From positions 434,001 through 498,000 of the forward strand of contig BQUP01000001.1 in NCBI GenBank assembly GCA_022835595.1: DNA of 64,000 bases, given 5' to 3'. The notes beneath the pieces were generated by a model. That model was given only the letters and a program-made list of their open reading frames with translations. It did no database searches and was not told where the DNA came from. Position numbers and translations under genes: made by a program. This document shows, in pieces, positions 11,446 through 23,848 of the stretch. Position 1 is the first letter of the stretch. Each line of letters opens with the position of its first letter. Source of the DNA: Cystobasidium ongulense (taxonomy: Eukaryota; Basidiomycota; Cystobasidiomycetes; Cystobasidiales; Cystobasidiaceae).

Positions 11446-13950
11446 CTATTGCGCTTCTTCCATATTTGCATTCTCATGCCCTTCCTCGCCAGGAGGAGCC
11501 ATAGACTGAAGACTAGGAGCCAGACTATTGCGAGATCTAGCTCTGTCTCTCTGTCATACAAATTCGATAATTAGCCTATGCCTAGCCAATGTTTTTGTTT
11601 GATTTCTTGAATCGCTGTTGCAATAGAGAATCAGGGAACTTACTAATCCATCATTTACCGATTTCGCTTTTGGTTTTTGAGCTCTTTTACCTTTATCTCT
11701 CAGACTAGTCAGTTTCTTCTGACCTAGAGGATTAATTTGATCTTCCAATTCAGTAGCATGATCACCATCTTGTTCCATATCATCATAATGTATCATTGTA
11801 GTATCGTTCGTATGATGATGATGAGAAGTATAACCTCGTTGAGCTCGATATGTGTCCAAATGTTCGAATAAATCACTGAATGATTCATTTGGTAGTTTGA
11901 TTCCTTCGTTTAGTAAAGCAAGGAATTTACGTTTGAGTATCTGTCGTATAAATTCGGTATATTCGCCATCCCACCACCCATCGCGAGACTGTTACACGGC
12001 AAAACATAGTCAGTCTCGAGTATCCGGCATCAGATTAGCAAAAACGACGACAGGCCCATCGGCGGGGACTTACATCACATGTATCTCGTACGAATTCAGT
12101 ATTCTGTATCACTTCTTGCAAGAAAGGATCTGTTATATCACAAAGTTGATAATTTCCGATATTCCGATGTGCAGTTTCTCCATCGAAGATGTGTGATCTT
12201 TCGTCGCTGTATGAGTCGGCGTTCAATCCAAAATCAGCCATATGCATAACAGTGATGAAAGGTCTATAACCAAACCTTTCTGCTTCTGCACCTGTTTCTG
12301 TATTGTTACTGGCACCGGCTATTCGCTTTAAGTAAGCGCGACTATTCGCCATATTCCTAATCATAATACGTTGATAGCTGGATGAAGGGTACAAATAATG
12401 AACAAATAAAGCCAAGTGTGCATGTAGTCAGCAAGTGAAGCTATATAAAGATAGTCTGCTTAAAGTACTGGAGCAAGATGACTTACAAGCGAGCTTGAGG
12501 GTCCGATCTTGGATCATACCCAAATCGAATACAACTATCACGGAAAGGACCATCCGAAAAAGTCCATGATACAGATGGGAGAGTCAACTTGAGACTGAGA
12601 GGAAATAAGAACGTTATCAGTACAGCCTTTGGAGGTAACACATAGGGAGACGCTGGCCCCCTCCGTACGCACCTTTGTGTCCGCGAACGTTCTTGCCGCG
12701 TGAGTTGATTAAGGAGAGCATTTCGAGACCAGACAGGCCGTTGCTCGAAGAGCTGTAGATAGATAAGGTACGAAAACGTTAAGTGCATATGGCTGGTTTG
12801 ATTTCGGGAAATTGTCCACATACCTTGTTGACTTTTTCCAATGTAGCACTTTCCAAGCCTGCTCTTGTATCATTTGGTTTAATAGGTTTAGCAGGTCCCA
12901 TAGGTATCTGATGACACATGGCAAAGTCGCGCTTAGCTCGAAGGAATACTAATCAAGATACTCCCGAATACATGAAGTAAAATAACCGAAGAAAACAATG
13001 GCACACTCACTTCGCTTGCCGGTGCAGAGAAAGGCAAGGTGATAGAAATCTCTCCTTTATATTTTCCTTTATTCACTAATCGAGTAACTTCGCTTCCGTT
13101 TGTTTTAGTAGTTGTTACTGGTATTGATAGAGGATTCGCGCGATAACTGTGGCAGAGGATGGTATCGAGTGTGTTAGCTTCGACAAAGGTCATACAAGCC
13201 CAAGTCTGTGAGTTGAAACTCACGAATAGATCTGGGGCAGTGTTAGTCTAGAGAATACAGGAGGAGGCAAGAGATGGAGATCCTTGTTGTAATCTTCTGA
13301 AGGTTCGGGGAAGCGGTATTGCTGCATGGTTTGTACTATAAACCAAGCAAACGAGGTCAGCTTGAGATGAGCATGGCGGATGCGCACAAGGAAAGGTGTT
13401 CCTTACCATCCATTGTTCGCAATGCTTTGCCTAGCTTTATCGTCTGATCGCTTTCAACATTCTGCGGTTGATATTGCAGATCCGCCATGCCTGTTGCCAA
13501 CAGCAGAACGCGACTTAGCAATGAATTAAGAGGGTAGAACGTATGCGACGCACTTCTGAACCTGACGAGCTTGTCGACCACTCCAACAGCTTCAACTTTG
13601 TACACGCCATGATCTGGGACTACTCTTTCGCCTTCAATGCGAGTCTTGTCTGTCCTTTTTCTGCGTCTCTTGGTCACTTTGACGAGGACAATGTTGCCCG
13701 CTTGGACAGTCTCACCGCCGACAGCGTGCGAGAAGGGTACATCAGGTCTAAAGTTGAGCTCGACGATGCCATTCTGTGAGCGCAGTGCTTTGCTGAGGCG
13801 TGGAGTGCCGCCTAGAGTCTTGATGGCCTGCAGTTGGGAAGCAGAGGTGGATGCGACCGGCCCGGGATACTCGATGATGGCGTGCGAGGTGGGTGGCAGG
13901 CTGTATTCTGGAGCCAGCGGGAATGCAGAGGGTCTGTCGTGGGCTGCCAT
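11446..13950 (-). CDS. TFC1: Transcription factor IIIC subunit Tfc1/Sfc1 (tau95, GTF3C5)
   Basis: Subunit of TFIIIC that contacts the A box of tRNA genes for RNA polymerase III. Exons, in coding order: 13950-13554, 13490-13407, 13335-13224, 13146-13011, 12931-12824, 12752-12673, 12594-12487, 12377-12074, 11988-11644, 11550-11446; 592 residues. Family marks seen: an N-terminal YPGPV segment; LLPPPVFSR after about residue 175; LFEQRPVWSRNALLNQL near 280; SDGPFRDSCIRFGYDPRSDP near 320-337, the best conserved stretch; then SRDGWWDGEYTEFIRQ and an acidic, basic and HHHH-containing tail. The fifth exon start (after CTAAG at 12932) was chosen because it alone keeps frame. It is divergent from the Glc8-like gene. 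Confidence 0.9.
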
Positions 13951-14414
13951 GCTGTATGAGTCTGATGCGGTTGGTCGAGGGAAGAAAGAAAGCTGTGTCT
14001 TGTATTGCTTTCACGTGATATTGCGAGCATGATGGTGATGATGGTGATGATGATGATGATGATGATGATGGCAGCATGTGCAAGCCTGCAAAGCAAGCGA
14101 GTATGCTCTGGAATGGCTACTGTCTATGCTTCGGCTTCGAGTTCAAGTTGGCATTGTCAGTCTTTGGAGCCATGTACGAGCATGATGGAGGTGTGGATGG
14201 CACTGCGCAGGGAATAGGCAGTAGTGACTACATTGTACGAGCTACAGCCAGTCTCACCTTGAACCTCGCTGACTTGCACAACCTACAGCTGGATCCGGAG
14301 TGAGGTCGTTACCGTCAGTCTGTCCCGCGCAGCCTTGTTCTTGCACCAACTACAACATTCACCCTCGACTGGATAGATAGATAGACAAACACACAGCGCG
14401 ATAACTCAGTCACC
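13951..14414. promoter_or_regulatory. Divergent promoter of TFC1 and the Glc8-like gene
   Basis: 464 bases separate two ATGs pointing away from each other. The region holds a CACGTG palindrome at 14012-14017, about 60 bases upstream of the TFC1 start codon, and a GAT-type trinucleotide tract just beyond it. CACGTG is the core site of bHLH factors; a role here is inference from position only. Confidence 0.45.
14029..14071 (+). repeat. GAT/ATG trinucleotide microsatellite
   Basis: A run of GAT units, with two GGT-type interruptions near its left end, spans about 43 bases. It lies in the shared TFC1/Glc8-like promoter, outside both reading frames. Confidence 0.9.
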
Positions 14415-15538
14415 ATGGACGAGGCTGCACCTCCAGCGAGGCCCGCCATGGCGCGCGACCAGAGCAGCCACACCGGCAAGCCAAAAGGCATCCTCAAGAA
14501 CACCGCAAACGACAACGTCACAAACAACGAGGGTGTCAGATGGGACGAGGTCAATCTCAACCTGAACGAGGTGGAGAAGGAAGCCACTACGCGCATGCAG
14601 ATCCTCGAGCCAAAGTGCGTCCGTCTTACTATCTACACCTGCTTATTTGATCGAGAGAGAGCATCATATTATCAGCTATTTCAACTTCAAATAATGGCTT
14701 TGTCCGGACATTGAGGCATTCCGACTCATCGTGTACAACCCGGCTGACTCTCCACCCGTTGTGTTGATCCTGCCCCTAGAACTCCTTATGTCAGATACGA
14801 CGCCGAAACGGACACAGTCATGGATCTCGACAAGATACCCGGTTTCGAGCTAGGTCGGACCGAACAGGAAGATCAGCAATCAGCATCAACGTCCCAAGAG
14901 CAAGACGGCGAAGGAGCAGGAGAGCAAGACATGCACGAAGGTACTTCCACATCGGGGGCTTCTGACAATGGACGGAGCTCGGGCAGCAATTCTACCCCTA
15001 ACAATACCAACAACAGAGCTCCTTCTGCTTCTTCTCGCTCTTCCTCATTCAGTGGGTCCAGACGTGGCTCTGAGACTTCAAGGAGGGGATCAGACGTGAG
15101 CGAGCGCAAAATGGTAGTAGTCGAGGACCTTGGCCCAGGTGCTGATGCAGAAGATGAGGGTGCAGACGAAGAAAGTATGTTTCCTCTTCCATTCATTCAT
15201 TCAGACCCTTGCTTGATCGGTGCGCTAACTTGTCCCTTGTGCGCGCAGCCCGTCAAGCAAAGAAAGAATTCAAAATGAGAAGAGGTTCTCATTATTCCGG
15301 TGAAGGCGAAGTAATGAAGCGTTTCAAAGCTGGTATTCTTAAATTAGACGATGAGGAAGAGGATGAAGATGATTCAGCTATTGAAATCGACGATGAGGAG
15401 GCAGAGGGAACGCAAACTACTTCCACGACTACGACGAGGGGATCTGCGAATGGTGTGAATGGAAACTCTACAAGCAGTTCTAGCAGGCAGGGGCGTAGGA
15501 TCCCTCCTGTTCCACCTTTGCCTAATGGCAACCAGTGA
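14415..15538 (+). CDS. GLC8: Protein phosphatase 1 regulator Glc8 / inhibitor-2 family
   Basis: Small disordered regulator of type 1 protein phosphatase. Exons 14415-14614, 14780-15174, 15249-15538 give 294 residues. All three inhibitor-2 landmarks are present: KGILKN at residues 24-29 (PP1 docking), WDEVNL with the downstream EPKTPYVRY segment near 64-72, whose Thr is the phosphorylated site in this family, and a C-terminal helix ending EGEVMKRFKAGIL. Between them lies a long Ser/Asn/Gly-rich linker, and after the helix an acidic run then a Ser/Thr/Pro tail. It is larger than yeast Glc8 or animal inhibitor-2 because of these low-complexity parts. Confidence 0.9.
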
Positions 15539-15982
15539 ACATCATCAGTCGTGGTCTCATCACTAAGCAGTAGTAACATTGCCAGGGCATACAAGGCGGC
15601 TACGTCAGCCTCGAAACAATCTGAATTTCGGAGCAAGAAAGCAACAGAAGACAGGCTTGTCGTATGACCGCCCAGGAAACTGGTACTATGATCCCGTTTG
15701 GTGAAGAGGAAAAAGAAATTGAAGACTGCAATAAGAATCGGTATGTTTTGATTCAAGATTAAACCCACGTCAAATGTATCCTTAGTCAGGCTCTGAAGCT
15801 TGTATTGATGCGAATTGAAAATGTAAAAGATAATTACGTTGGCTGTTACATCAGCTTTTTTCACATTTTCGTCTTTCCACTCCATTTAAAAAGATTCGCA
15901 TTTGCGATTATTCCTCTCTTTTATTCGCCAGACGCTTCTTATTTTATACTTGATTACGCAGAGATATGGACTACGTTACTCA
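15539..15982. other. Convergent intergenic region
   Basis: Spacer between the 3' ends of the Glc8-like gene and NDUFAF5. It is AT-rich on its right side. No gene is supported. Confidence 0.5.
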
Positions 15983-17794
15983 TCATTTCTTCTCGCCGTT
16001 ATCACTCTCTTGCCCCTCTGGAGGTCCTTCACCAAGTGCTTCTTTGAGACTTGTTTTCGCAGTGCCCCGCTTTAGGGGCTGAATATTATCGACAGAGGTA
16101 AGACGTCAGTATAGTTCAGTAACCAATCGTTGTACAAAAATACAAGGAATGTTCTATGAATCTTACCTTTGGTTGTGAAGCTGAGGGTTTCCATCCAATC
16201 TGTGCGAAGAAGATTAACACCACGACCATTGAAGCGGGCCGGGGATGGACTAAGCTTACTGCAAAGATAACTTGGAAGGTCGCTGGTATCGTTCCATCTT
16301 CGTTTCCATGCAGAGCTGGCATTTGCATTGTCAATATCGTTGTAGTAATCAGTAAGAATCTCCTTGCCTCAAGAAGGCCATAGTGTATGAATCATCTCAA
16401 AGGGAGATGCTCACCTTTATAAATAGCGCCTGCAGCTAGTAAAGTATCCCTCTTAAGATGTGCTCTCCTTAGTCCAACAGCATTACTTTCACCCATGAAT
16501 CTGAGATCGTCGACAAGTTCGAATATGGATGGGTAATTGACAGTGATTTCATCGACATCTACTGCGGGTAAGTTGAATCCCGCTCTAGAGAGAAGTGATG
16601 ACATGGACCGCGAGTCTAATCAAAAGGGCACATTATAGATTGGCGGCAACAGGCAGGATGTGAAACTTAGCTTTGATACTTTGAACTGGATTGGACATTT
16701 CGACTCACCTGTCATTGGCGAGACTCGTGGTGATATACCACCTTCACGTTCTAGTTCAGCGAGCTGCAATGCAGTACGTAGCTCGAATAGACTGTCTCCA
16801 CCGAGTAAAGCACCGATGAATGCGCCATCCTCTTTCAATGTATGTCGTATCTGAATAAGGGTGCCTGGAGAGACCGGAAAATGAACCAGATACATTGAAT
16901 GTTAGCTGTGTGAGCTGTGAACTAGATATAGCCTTGCACAATTGTGACGCACCTGGTAAATCATTAACCCAATGCAAAGCTAGATTCGACATGATAACAT
17001 CTTGAGAATTGGGAGGGAGTGAATGAGGGGAGAAATTCTCTTCGTCGAGTACTATTCGCTCTACGTCGACTGTTTGATTTCAATGAAAGGATTTTAGAAT
17101 TGCATATTGTTCCTGTTTGCCATTGAAAAGACCAGCTCACCATCATATTCTTCTTCTGAATCTCTATAGAGTAGATCTTCTAGAAATTCGAGGAAACCGG
17201 GGTCAGATTTGAAACAAGAGTATACAGCGAAGGACTACGATAGAAGAAGAATCAAGACACTTACGTGCCGAATCGCACATTATTACTTTCTGTGTAATAT
17301 CCTTATCTAAATGTTTGACTATATGACCTGCACCAGAACCGAAATCTACAATAGTAGGGTATCTCTGTTTGATGTCCTGTGAATACAAAGTGGTCATGAC
17401 CGTTAGAGATTTCATCAATTTGATAGTCACAGTCATACAAGAAATTAGCTGAAACGTAATAGGTAAAGATATAACTCACAAGTAATCTTTCGACAAGATT
17501 AGCAGCAATCTCATCTTTAACATAATCAGTCAATCTAGAATGTTCAATATCCCTATTTACGGCTCTGTTCTTCTGTTTTACTTTTGTAGATCTATCGAAG
17601 ACTGCGTATGCGGTTGGGTTTGGTATACCTCCTGAGTTGCTCGAACTCGATGATGATGGGGATCTTGTAGAGGACGACGATGAGACTGGAGTAGCGTAGT
17701 TACGGACTTGTTGAATCGCCCGACCATTACAGATACGACATGATGACAGAGAGCGCAAGGTGCGTATTGAGCGTGTCGCGGTTGTGCTTGCCAT
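15983..17794 (-). CDS. NDUFAF5: NDUFAF5-type SAM-dependent complex I assembly factor
   Basis: Mitochondrial methyltransferase-fold protein that in animals hydroxylates an arginine of NDUFS7 during early complex I assembly. Exons, in coding order: 17794-17480, 17376-17265, 17179-17141, 17069-16953, 16864-16709, 16615-16415, 16315-16260, 16199-16167, 16078-15983; 374 residues. The N-terminus is rich in Arg/Ser/Thr with few acids, as in a mitochondrial presequence, followed by [14 protein letters not shown], the family entry motif. SAM-binding motif I is VDFGSGAGH near residue 115; [12 protein letters not shown] follows near 182-193. The C-terminal half has [31 protein letters not shown] and [13 protein letters not shown] start at 17794 is preferred over upstream in-frame codons because it gives the cleanest presequence. 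Confidence 0.92.
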
Positions 17795-18175
17795 GTTTGA
17801 ATGAATGAATTGTAAGTGGAGTGAAGGCAAGCGAAGTGTGCCAATCGACAAGAGAGCAGCGATCAGAGCAAGGCTGAGCTCGAGACATATCAGGAGTAGC
17901 AGTAGAGTGTGACAAGTGAACGTGTGTTGGTTCGTCAAGTAAGAGTATGATACAGTAGTAGGACAAAGACAAGTCAAAGCTAGGGCTAATATGGCTACAT
18001 TGGAAAAGTAATGGTGGCGAATAATGTAGAGCGCTTGTATTCTTCGCCAGCCTGATGTAAAGCAGCGGCTTTCTTCTTAACTGAGAAATTGCGCGTTTAT
18101 TGCTTACGTTCTCGCTCTCGCGCACAACTGGGTGTTGTTGAAGAAGGGTGGGGAACGACGCAGCTCCCTCTTTCT
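17795..18175. other. NDUFAF5 promoter / 3' flank of the secreted protein gene
   Basis: About 380 bases between two minus-strand genes. Open frames on the minus strand (for example 17727-18179) are out of frame with both neighbours and Ser/His-rich. I see nothing else. Confidence 0.45.
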
Positions 18176-19200
18176 TCAATTCAAGACTATCTTTCTTCTC
18201 ATCCTCGCAGTAGGCGTTATAACTGGTGTAATACCTTCTGTACTGCTGCTGCTACCTAATGGATCACTAGCAGGAAGAGGAGTGCTCTCCGTCATATGAG
18301 TCCAAATCGCTCTTGTTTCAGTCGCTAGATCGTTGCTGATGACTGGAATATCAGTTCCAGAGTCGTTGTTCCTGTGACACATACAAGCGAAACGAGCACA
18401 TGGTATAGTTAGCTATGTACAATTCAAAAGAGGCGTCTAGTGTTATCTATTTCTGCTAAAAGACTCACCAAATACTGGTTATAACGTTGCTGGCTTCTGC
18501 CATAATCGAAGAAAGAGTATTGACGACACTTGACTCATCCCCAGCTGGAGCAGGAGCCGGTGTTGGCTGTGCATCTATATCATCACAACAAGTCCATGTC
18601 AGAGAAAGCACACACGCTGAGCTAAGAAGTGATAGTGACAGCCTACCTTGAACGCCAATTCCCGGAGGCAGTGTGGTGATTTTCGATGCAAAGCCTGCGG
18701 CACCATCTGAAATAGAGGTATCCGTCATATTTGCCAGAGCACAGAACTTGTCTGCTGCGAGCTGCATGGGATACCATTCTTTGCAGTATACGCCTGTAGC
18801 CCAGCAGTTTGCGAGTTGTTGGCTGCAGACGAGAGTAGAGTGTGTCAGTGGTGTCATGTCCGTCAAAGGGGGCGCGAGTGAAGACACACTATATATCGCA
18901 GTAGTACTTGGCTTGATCTCCTTCTGGGAGTGCAGATGGAGCAGCAGGAGGGATGGATCTGTTGTACCGTACAAGTTCAGCTTTCCCGACGCCACTCTAG
19001 ATCTGGTCACGTTTTCTCGAGACTCACGCATAATCGCCCAAGCAGAGCATGAGAGCGGTGTCTGGAGCCATTGAGCATCCTGAAGCGAGCCAAGGGTCCT
19101 CGGTGGCCGCTGTCGTGTCCTGAGCATGTGCGGGATGCGGCAGTGATGTGCTTGCGAGGTGCAATAGGGCGGCGACGAGGGTGGATTGTTTGACCAGCAT
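18176..19200 (-). CDS. Secreted six-cysteine protein of unknown function
   Basis: I do not recognise the family. Exons, in coding order: 19200-19028, 18958-18890, 18822-18647, 18574-18469, 18371-18176; 239 residues. A signal peptide is clear (MLVKQSTLVAALLHLAS, cleavage probably after AHA near residue 27). The next 100 residues carry six cysteines in the order GCSM, LCLG, YYCDIY, NCWA, YCKEW, KFCAL, a count that allows three disulfides. The rest is Ser/Thr/Pro-rich with PTPAPAPA and ends in a basic tail without an obvious GPI signal. The second exon uses a weak GTGTGT donor but joins YYCDIY to QQLANCW in frame. It could be a cell-wall protein or an effector-like protein. Confidence 0.75.
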
Positions 19201-20250
19201 ATTGGACGAGCCAAGTCGGTGTTGGTGGATGGAGGGCAGAGTAGGCGTGATGGGAAGAGATGCAAGGCGGGTGTGTGTGTGTTTCTATTATTCAATCTTT
19301 CCAATTGCAATGCTTCTCGGTAAGTCAACGTCGACAGTCCAAGCGTCTTTTTCTCGGCATCCCGTCGCTCGCGTCATCGACGTTAGCAGTCGCGTCGCTG
19401 TTGTTTGGCGAGCAGTCTACGATGACATAACACTACGGGCACTCGAGTCCAGTCGACATCATCCAGCCAGACAAGTGTGTCATCACCCATCTATGTACAC
19501 AGCGTAGATTGGACGCGTATCATACATCCCGACCAACTCAACCCACCCCGCATTTGTCCAGCACGGCCACGCACAGTGACAAGGGACGACTTGTCGACGT
19601 TGATGTTCATGAGAAGGCAAGGCAGACTGCGATGACGAGGACGGGCTGAATGAACTGGCGTCTTGTGCATTGTTTATATGGATCGCAGCTGGTGCAGACT
19701 GCTACTTTGCTTAAAAGCTTGCACAAAAATACCCGCTAAATTACCGCCGTAACTTACCGTGTCCATCTACCATTTCAGCATATGATAGGCACTGCGCAAG
19801 AGTCCGAGTTGTAATTCTACCAAGTATAGCAGCTTCTGAAGCATACACGGACTACTAACGACAGAGTAGAAGCATAGAACAGCTAACAACGATGCGACCC
19901 AGTCTCTACAGGACGACAACACGCAGGTGGCGTGCATCAATATCTATCTCTACTCGCCACATCTTCCAATCCCCATCAAGACGACACAAGCACCTGGGCA
20001 CACCCCATTAGCTTTACTATAGTAGTCCGTAATGCTATGCGCACCTTTCCAAACGCATTCAGCTCACTCTTGTCGACGATGAAAATCCTGATTCGCCCCC
20101 AAGCCGGATCCGCCCGCCGAGTGGCCAGCGAGCGAGTGAGTGATCGAGATTGGTTCGCCGCCTTCAATTCTCAAAGATGAGATTGACACTTTCTTCTTTC
20201 TTATCTTTTAGGTCTTCCACTTCAATCCACCCTCTACAACACATCCAACC
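19201..20250. other. Divergent promoter between the secreted protein gene and NDUFA4
   Basis: About 1 kb without a supportable gene. Open frames here are short, overlap on both strands and show no domain. No tRNA B box was found by eye. Confidence 0.45.
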
Positions 20251-20831
20251 ATGTCTCGTCTAGCATCCTTCAAGAAGAACTGGTATGAACCAGCAGTGCG
20301 TCACGGCCTCGCCACGCTGTTGCACTTGGCTGGGAAACCTCAATCAATTCCTGGTCATGCACGGTGCAGGAGGATCCTCGCTGATGCATGCATGTCGTGA
20401 TTCGCAGGCCATCCCCATCGTCGTCGTCGTCGGTGTCGCCGTCGGTGGATGCGGCTGGTACCTCACCCGCCTAGCCCGCGGTCCAGTGAGTCGAATCCAC
20501 GTCCCATCTCGATGGACTTTCGCTGGAAGACTGACCCATTGCTTTGTACCCGTGCAGGACGTCGTATGGAACAGACACGGCAACCCTGAGCCATGGAACA
20601 AGGTCGATGTAGGCCATATCCTCCAATACTCTGTATACTTGCAAGCTTTGCTCACTCAATTGTGACCCTCCACAGCCCCAAACCAACACAAAAATGATGC
20701 AGGTCAACAACAAGCTCGAGAAGGAGTACAAGCGAGACCAGGTAAGCGGGCAGACTATAGCAGCTATGGACCGCATGTATCCAGTGTATAGTACGCTGAC
20801 ATGCCTGCTGTTCTCTCCTTCGCAGTGGTAA
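20251..20831 (+). CDS. NDUFA4: NDUFA4/COXFA4-type (MLRQ) small respiratory-chain subunit
   Basis: Inner-membrane subunit of the respiratory chain, first assigned to complex I and now to cytochrome oxidase in animals. Five small exons (20251-20295, 20408-20485, 20558-20608, 20676-20741, 20826-20831) encode 81 residues, the same length as the human protein. After a short basic N-terminus (MSRLASFKKNWYEPA) comes one membrane segment (IPIVVVVGVAVGGCGWYL), then TRLARGPDVVWNRHGNPEPWNKV, matching the family signature DV-W-R-NPEPWN, then KMMQVNNKLEKEY. The last exon holds only the codon for Trp and the stop. No open frame of the usual length covers this gene, which is why it is easily missed. Confidence 0.92.
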
Positions 20832-21929
20832 ATCACTCAATACCCGGATTGGCTCTCTACGCTGTTTTCACCTAGCATCTCAGTCATGTCACAAGGATGA
20901 TGCCCAGTTGCACACACGGACAGTTGGCGAAGCTGGCATATCATAGCACACAGTTCACAGTCAAAAAGTCCGTGGTGACGAAAGACGGACTCCATCCAAA
21001 ACCGCAGTAATCTATTCTCTCTCGACAGTCTTTGTTAACATCCTACTCGACGTTATCTTTTTCTCTCTTTCTTTGTAGCTACTTTCAAATATATCATATT
21101 AGCTAGAAGCTACGCCGCCTCTATTGAAAGAGATTTTCTAGCTGATCATTGTTGCAGAGAACTTTAACGCTATCTTTTTTTGACTCATCGCTAAGCATAC
21201 ATTACACCCTCTGCGAAATGCACTCAGGCTATGCTAAAGGCCCAGCCAAGCCTACAAACTGAAATATTCAACCATGCTCTGCATAGGAAGGAAGGGCTCA
21301 GGGCCCTTTGACGGTATCTCTTACTTTGTTTGTGTATTTCCTACAGTCTGTGAACAATGGGCTCGTGGAATTGGCCCTCCTTTATCCACCTGTTGCGACA
21401 GCCCCAGCCTCGAGTCGCTGATTCTCTTCTGCTGCTGCCCGTTCGCTCCTCAACTCAGCCTGCTCTTGTTATTTCAATCCTCGACTCGATTCATCTGCTA
21501 CTTGACATATTATGAAAGACTGGTCACATCCTGGAACAATCGCTCGGACCCAGCCTGGGAAGGCGAGGTAGAATTACAGATTGAACAGAACAAAATTGGG
21601 CTATGGCCCGTGAATCTTTGCCTCTGAGGCAATTTTGGCCAGCGATGCTCGTACCATGCTGCATGTTATGCAAGGGGTACATTGATCAACAAGAAGCGTT
21701 GCAGAATCCGCAGGAAGTCCGAATGCACACCTAATCTGCGTGTTCCTCCCAGAGGCAGGTGCGTGTACCCGCCGCGTGGGCTAGGAGAAGGCGTGCAAGG
21801 TGATTGCTAGGAGATATACTTTAAGTAAGAAGTTCTAGTCCACAACCTGGGATAATTGTCTCGCAACCATTAATCTAGTGTCTATTTCGGAAGAAGGCTT
21901 AATAAATGCACACGCGCCAATACTCATGC
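20832..21929. other. Convergent intergenic region between NDUFA4 and the esterase
   Basis: About 1.1 kb between two 3' ends, unusually long for convergent genes here. A plus-strand frame at 21274-21627 (117 codons) is Cys/Leu/Phe-rich, has no recognisable domain and no splice partner, so I do not call it. Confidence 0.45.
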
Positions 21930-23206
21930 TCAGTATGCTGTCCGGAGGAACTCTTCATAGCGCTCGTATGCTGTACTAGTCAAGGGCGCAGTGGGGGTAA
22001 AAACGATAAAGCCATGTATAGCGCCTTTGAAGACACTAACGCCAAGAGGAACGGCATTCGCCTGAAGTCTTGCGCAATAGGCTAGACCTTGGTCCGCCAA
22101 GCAGTCCAACTCGGCTATTCCAATATAGTGTGGCGGTAATTGAGTGATGGTCTCGTCTGAAGCAGCTAAGGGATAGGTAGATGGGTCTGCATTGTGGTGC
22201 TTCATGGAGTCAATTGTATTTTGAGGCGACCAGATATGGTACCTGGGACAAGTTAGAAGATTCAGATAAATGTCGGAACACACATTCTGAGCATGGCTAC
22301 CGACTAACTGCCGCAAAGGATGATCAGCTTTCATGGAAGGCCACTTAGCTACTTCACCAGACGTGACCGGGCTGTCTAGTAGGACAGCCAGTGGAGCATT
22401 GGCAGAACCAACTAGCCGCAAAGCAAGGCAAGCTGCTAAACAAGCACCTGCACTGCATCCCGCAACTGCGCCTTTCTTGCCAATACCTAAATCTTGTGCT
22501 TCTGAAGACTGAGTCATCCAGCTCCAAGTGCTGAGTACGTCTTGAAGAGGTCCAGGATATGGATTCTCAGGTGCCAAATTGTAAGCTGGGGCGACAATAG
22601 TTATACCGCTCCGAGCGAGATATCTAGAAGTGGTAAAGTTCAGTGACTGTTCAAACAATGGGACCCGTAGCTGGCGCACAGGTTTCCCAAACGATCCGCC
22701 TCGGGCGCTGGAACGAAATTAAGATATAAGCTAAACGTCTCCAGCTATTTTCTAACTTGACGAGGTTTGTCAGGACTTACCAGCTAGGCAAAAGCCACCT
22801 GCATCACATCGATGCAATACCAGCAACAAGAAGAGTTTAGTAAAAGGAATAAGTTACAGTGCAACAGTAATTACGAAGACTGACCTCCGTGAATCCATAA
22901 CAGTGATTTAGATGATTCCGGCTTGGCGCTGTGATATATGAGGACCCTGATGCGACGCCCTCCTTGACCGTCAAGCCATACTTCTTGCTGTCGAATCTGA
23001 TAATTTCAATCAATCGCACATTTAGCACGAGCACCAGTTTATCTTGGTAGATAGTCCTCGTGTCTCACATCTTTAGCCCAGTCAGGATCAGCTGGTGTAG
23101 GTGGAGGGTTCGCAGCTAACGCCGCTCTCATGGCAGGCACGTCGGACAGATCGAAGCCTGGGAAATTGGCCAGTAAGTCATGAAACTCTGGTAATGCGCG
23201 ATCCAT
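21930..23206 (-). CDS. HSL-family (family IV) alpha/beta-hydrolase, probable esterase
   Basis: Carboxylesterase or lipase of the hormone-sensitive lipase family; substrate unknown. Exons, in coding order: 23206-23069, 22996-22885, 22798-22781, 22707-22680, 22623-21930; 329 residues. The oxyanion-hole motif HGGGF (near residue 82-86) is assembled across an 18-base exon. Nucleophile Ser156 sits in GCSAG; the acid is in AELDCLADQG and the base is the His of KGAIHGF. The N-terminus (LPEFHDLLANF ... DVPAMRAAL) is a typical cap segment, with no signal peptide, so the enzyme is probably cytosolic. The start at 23206 has an in-frame stop shortly upstream, but an extra 5' exon cannot be excluded. Confidence 0.88.
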
Positions 23207-23848
23207 CCCGTGGTGTATTGAGTATTCCTGGACGAGCTACTGTGGAAGGCCGGGGCAAGACTGCGACGAAAGAGACACCGCTTGAGCGAGAAGAACACAA
23301 GGGGAGACAGCGCAAGAGCTTACCGAGTCGGTATACCGAGTGATTGACGCTATCAGCTGGCTGCTGTGCAACCTTGTCAGCTATCCTTTCGCCATCAGCA
23401 CGCACGCCAGCTCCGGCGGATGCAACTCCCGGCTGTGGAAGTCGGATATACCAAAGACCGACAGCCCCGCGGGTGTCTGTGTGACTGCCAGTCCCGAGGT
23501 GTGAATTATGCAGTCAATACCGACACTGCGTTGGTGGCTCAGTGACCGCCTCAGGCATCGCTTGCTGCTCTTCAAGTCGAGTTAACATGCTGATGCTTGC
23601 TTTCGATCATCATCATTATATTCAAGGAGCTCTCAAGTTGGAGCTCTGACGGTCTTTGGGACTGCAGCTAGTTGCGTAGAGGTCCTGCTATATCGGCGGG
23701 CAGAGCTAGCTATGTTTCCATACTAACAGCCGATTGAACAGAGGCAAGGACAAATCGACAAACCCAAAGGTGATAAGGTGTGAAGACGCCGGCGCCATAG
23801 AACTAAGTGGGGAGCGAGGACTCCGTTGCATTACCTTGCCAGACAAAC
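23207..23848. other. Esterase promoter and PheRS 3' flank
   Basis: About 640 bases between two minus-strand genes. No open frame here continues either neighbour, and I see no RNA gene. Confidence 0.45.

Noticed and set aside
21274-21627. 117-codon plus-strand open frame
   Set aside because: Cys/Leu/Phe-rich with no recognisable motif and no splice partners; judged chance.
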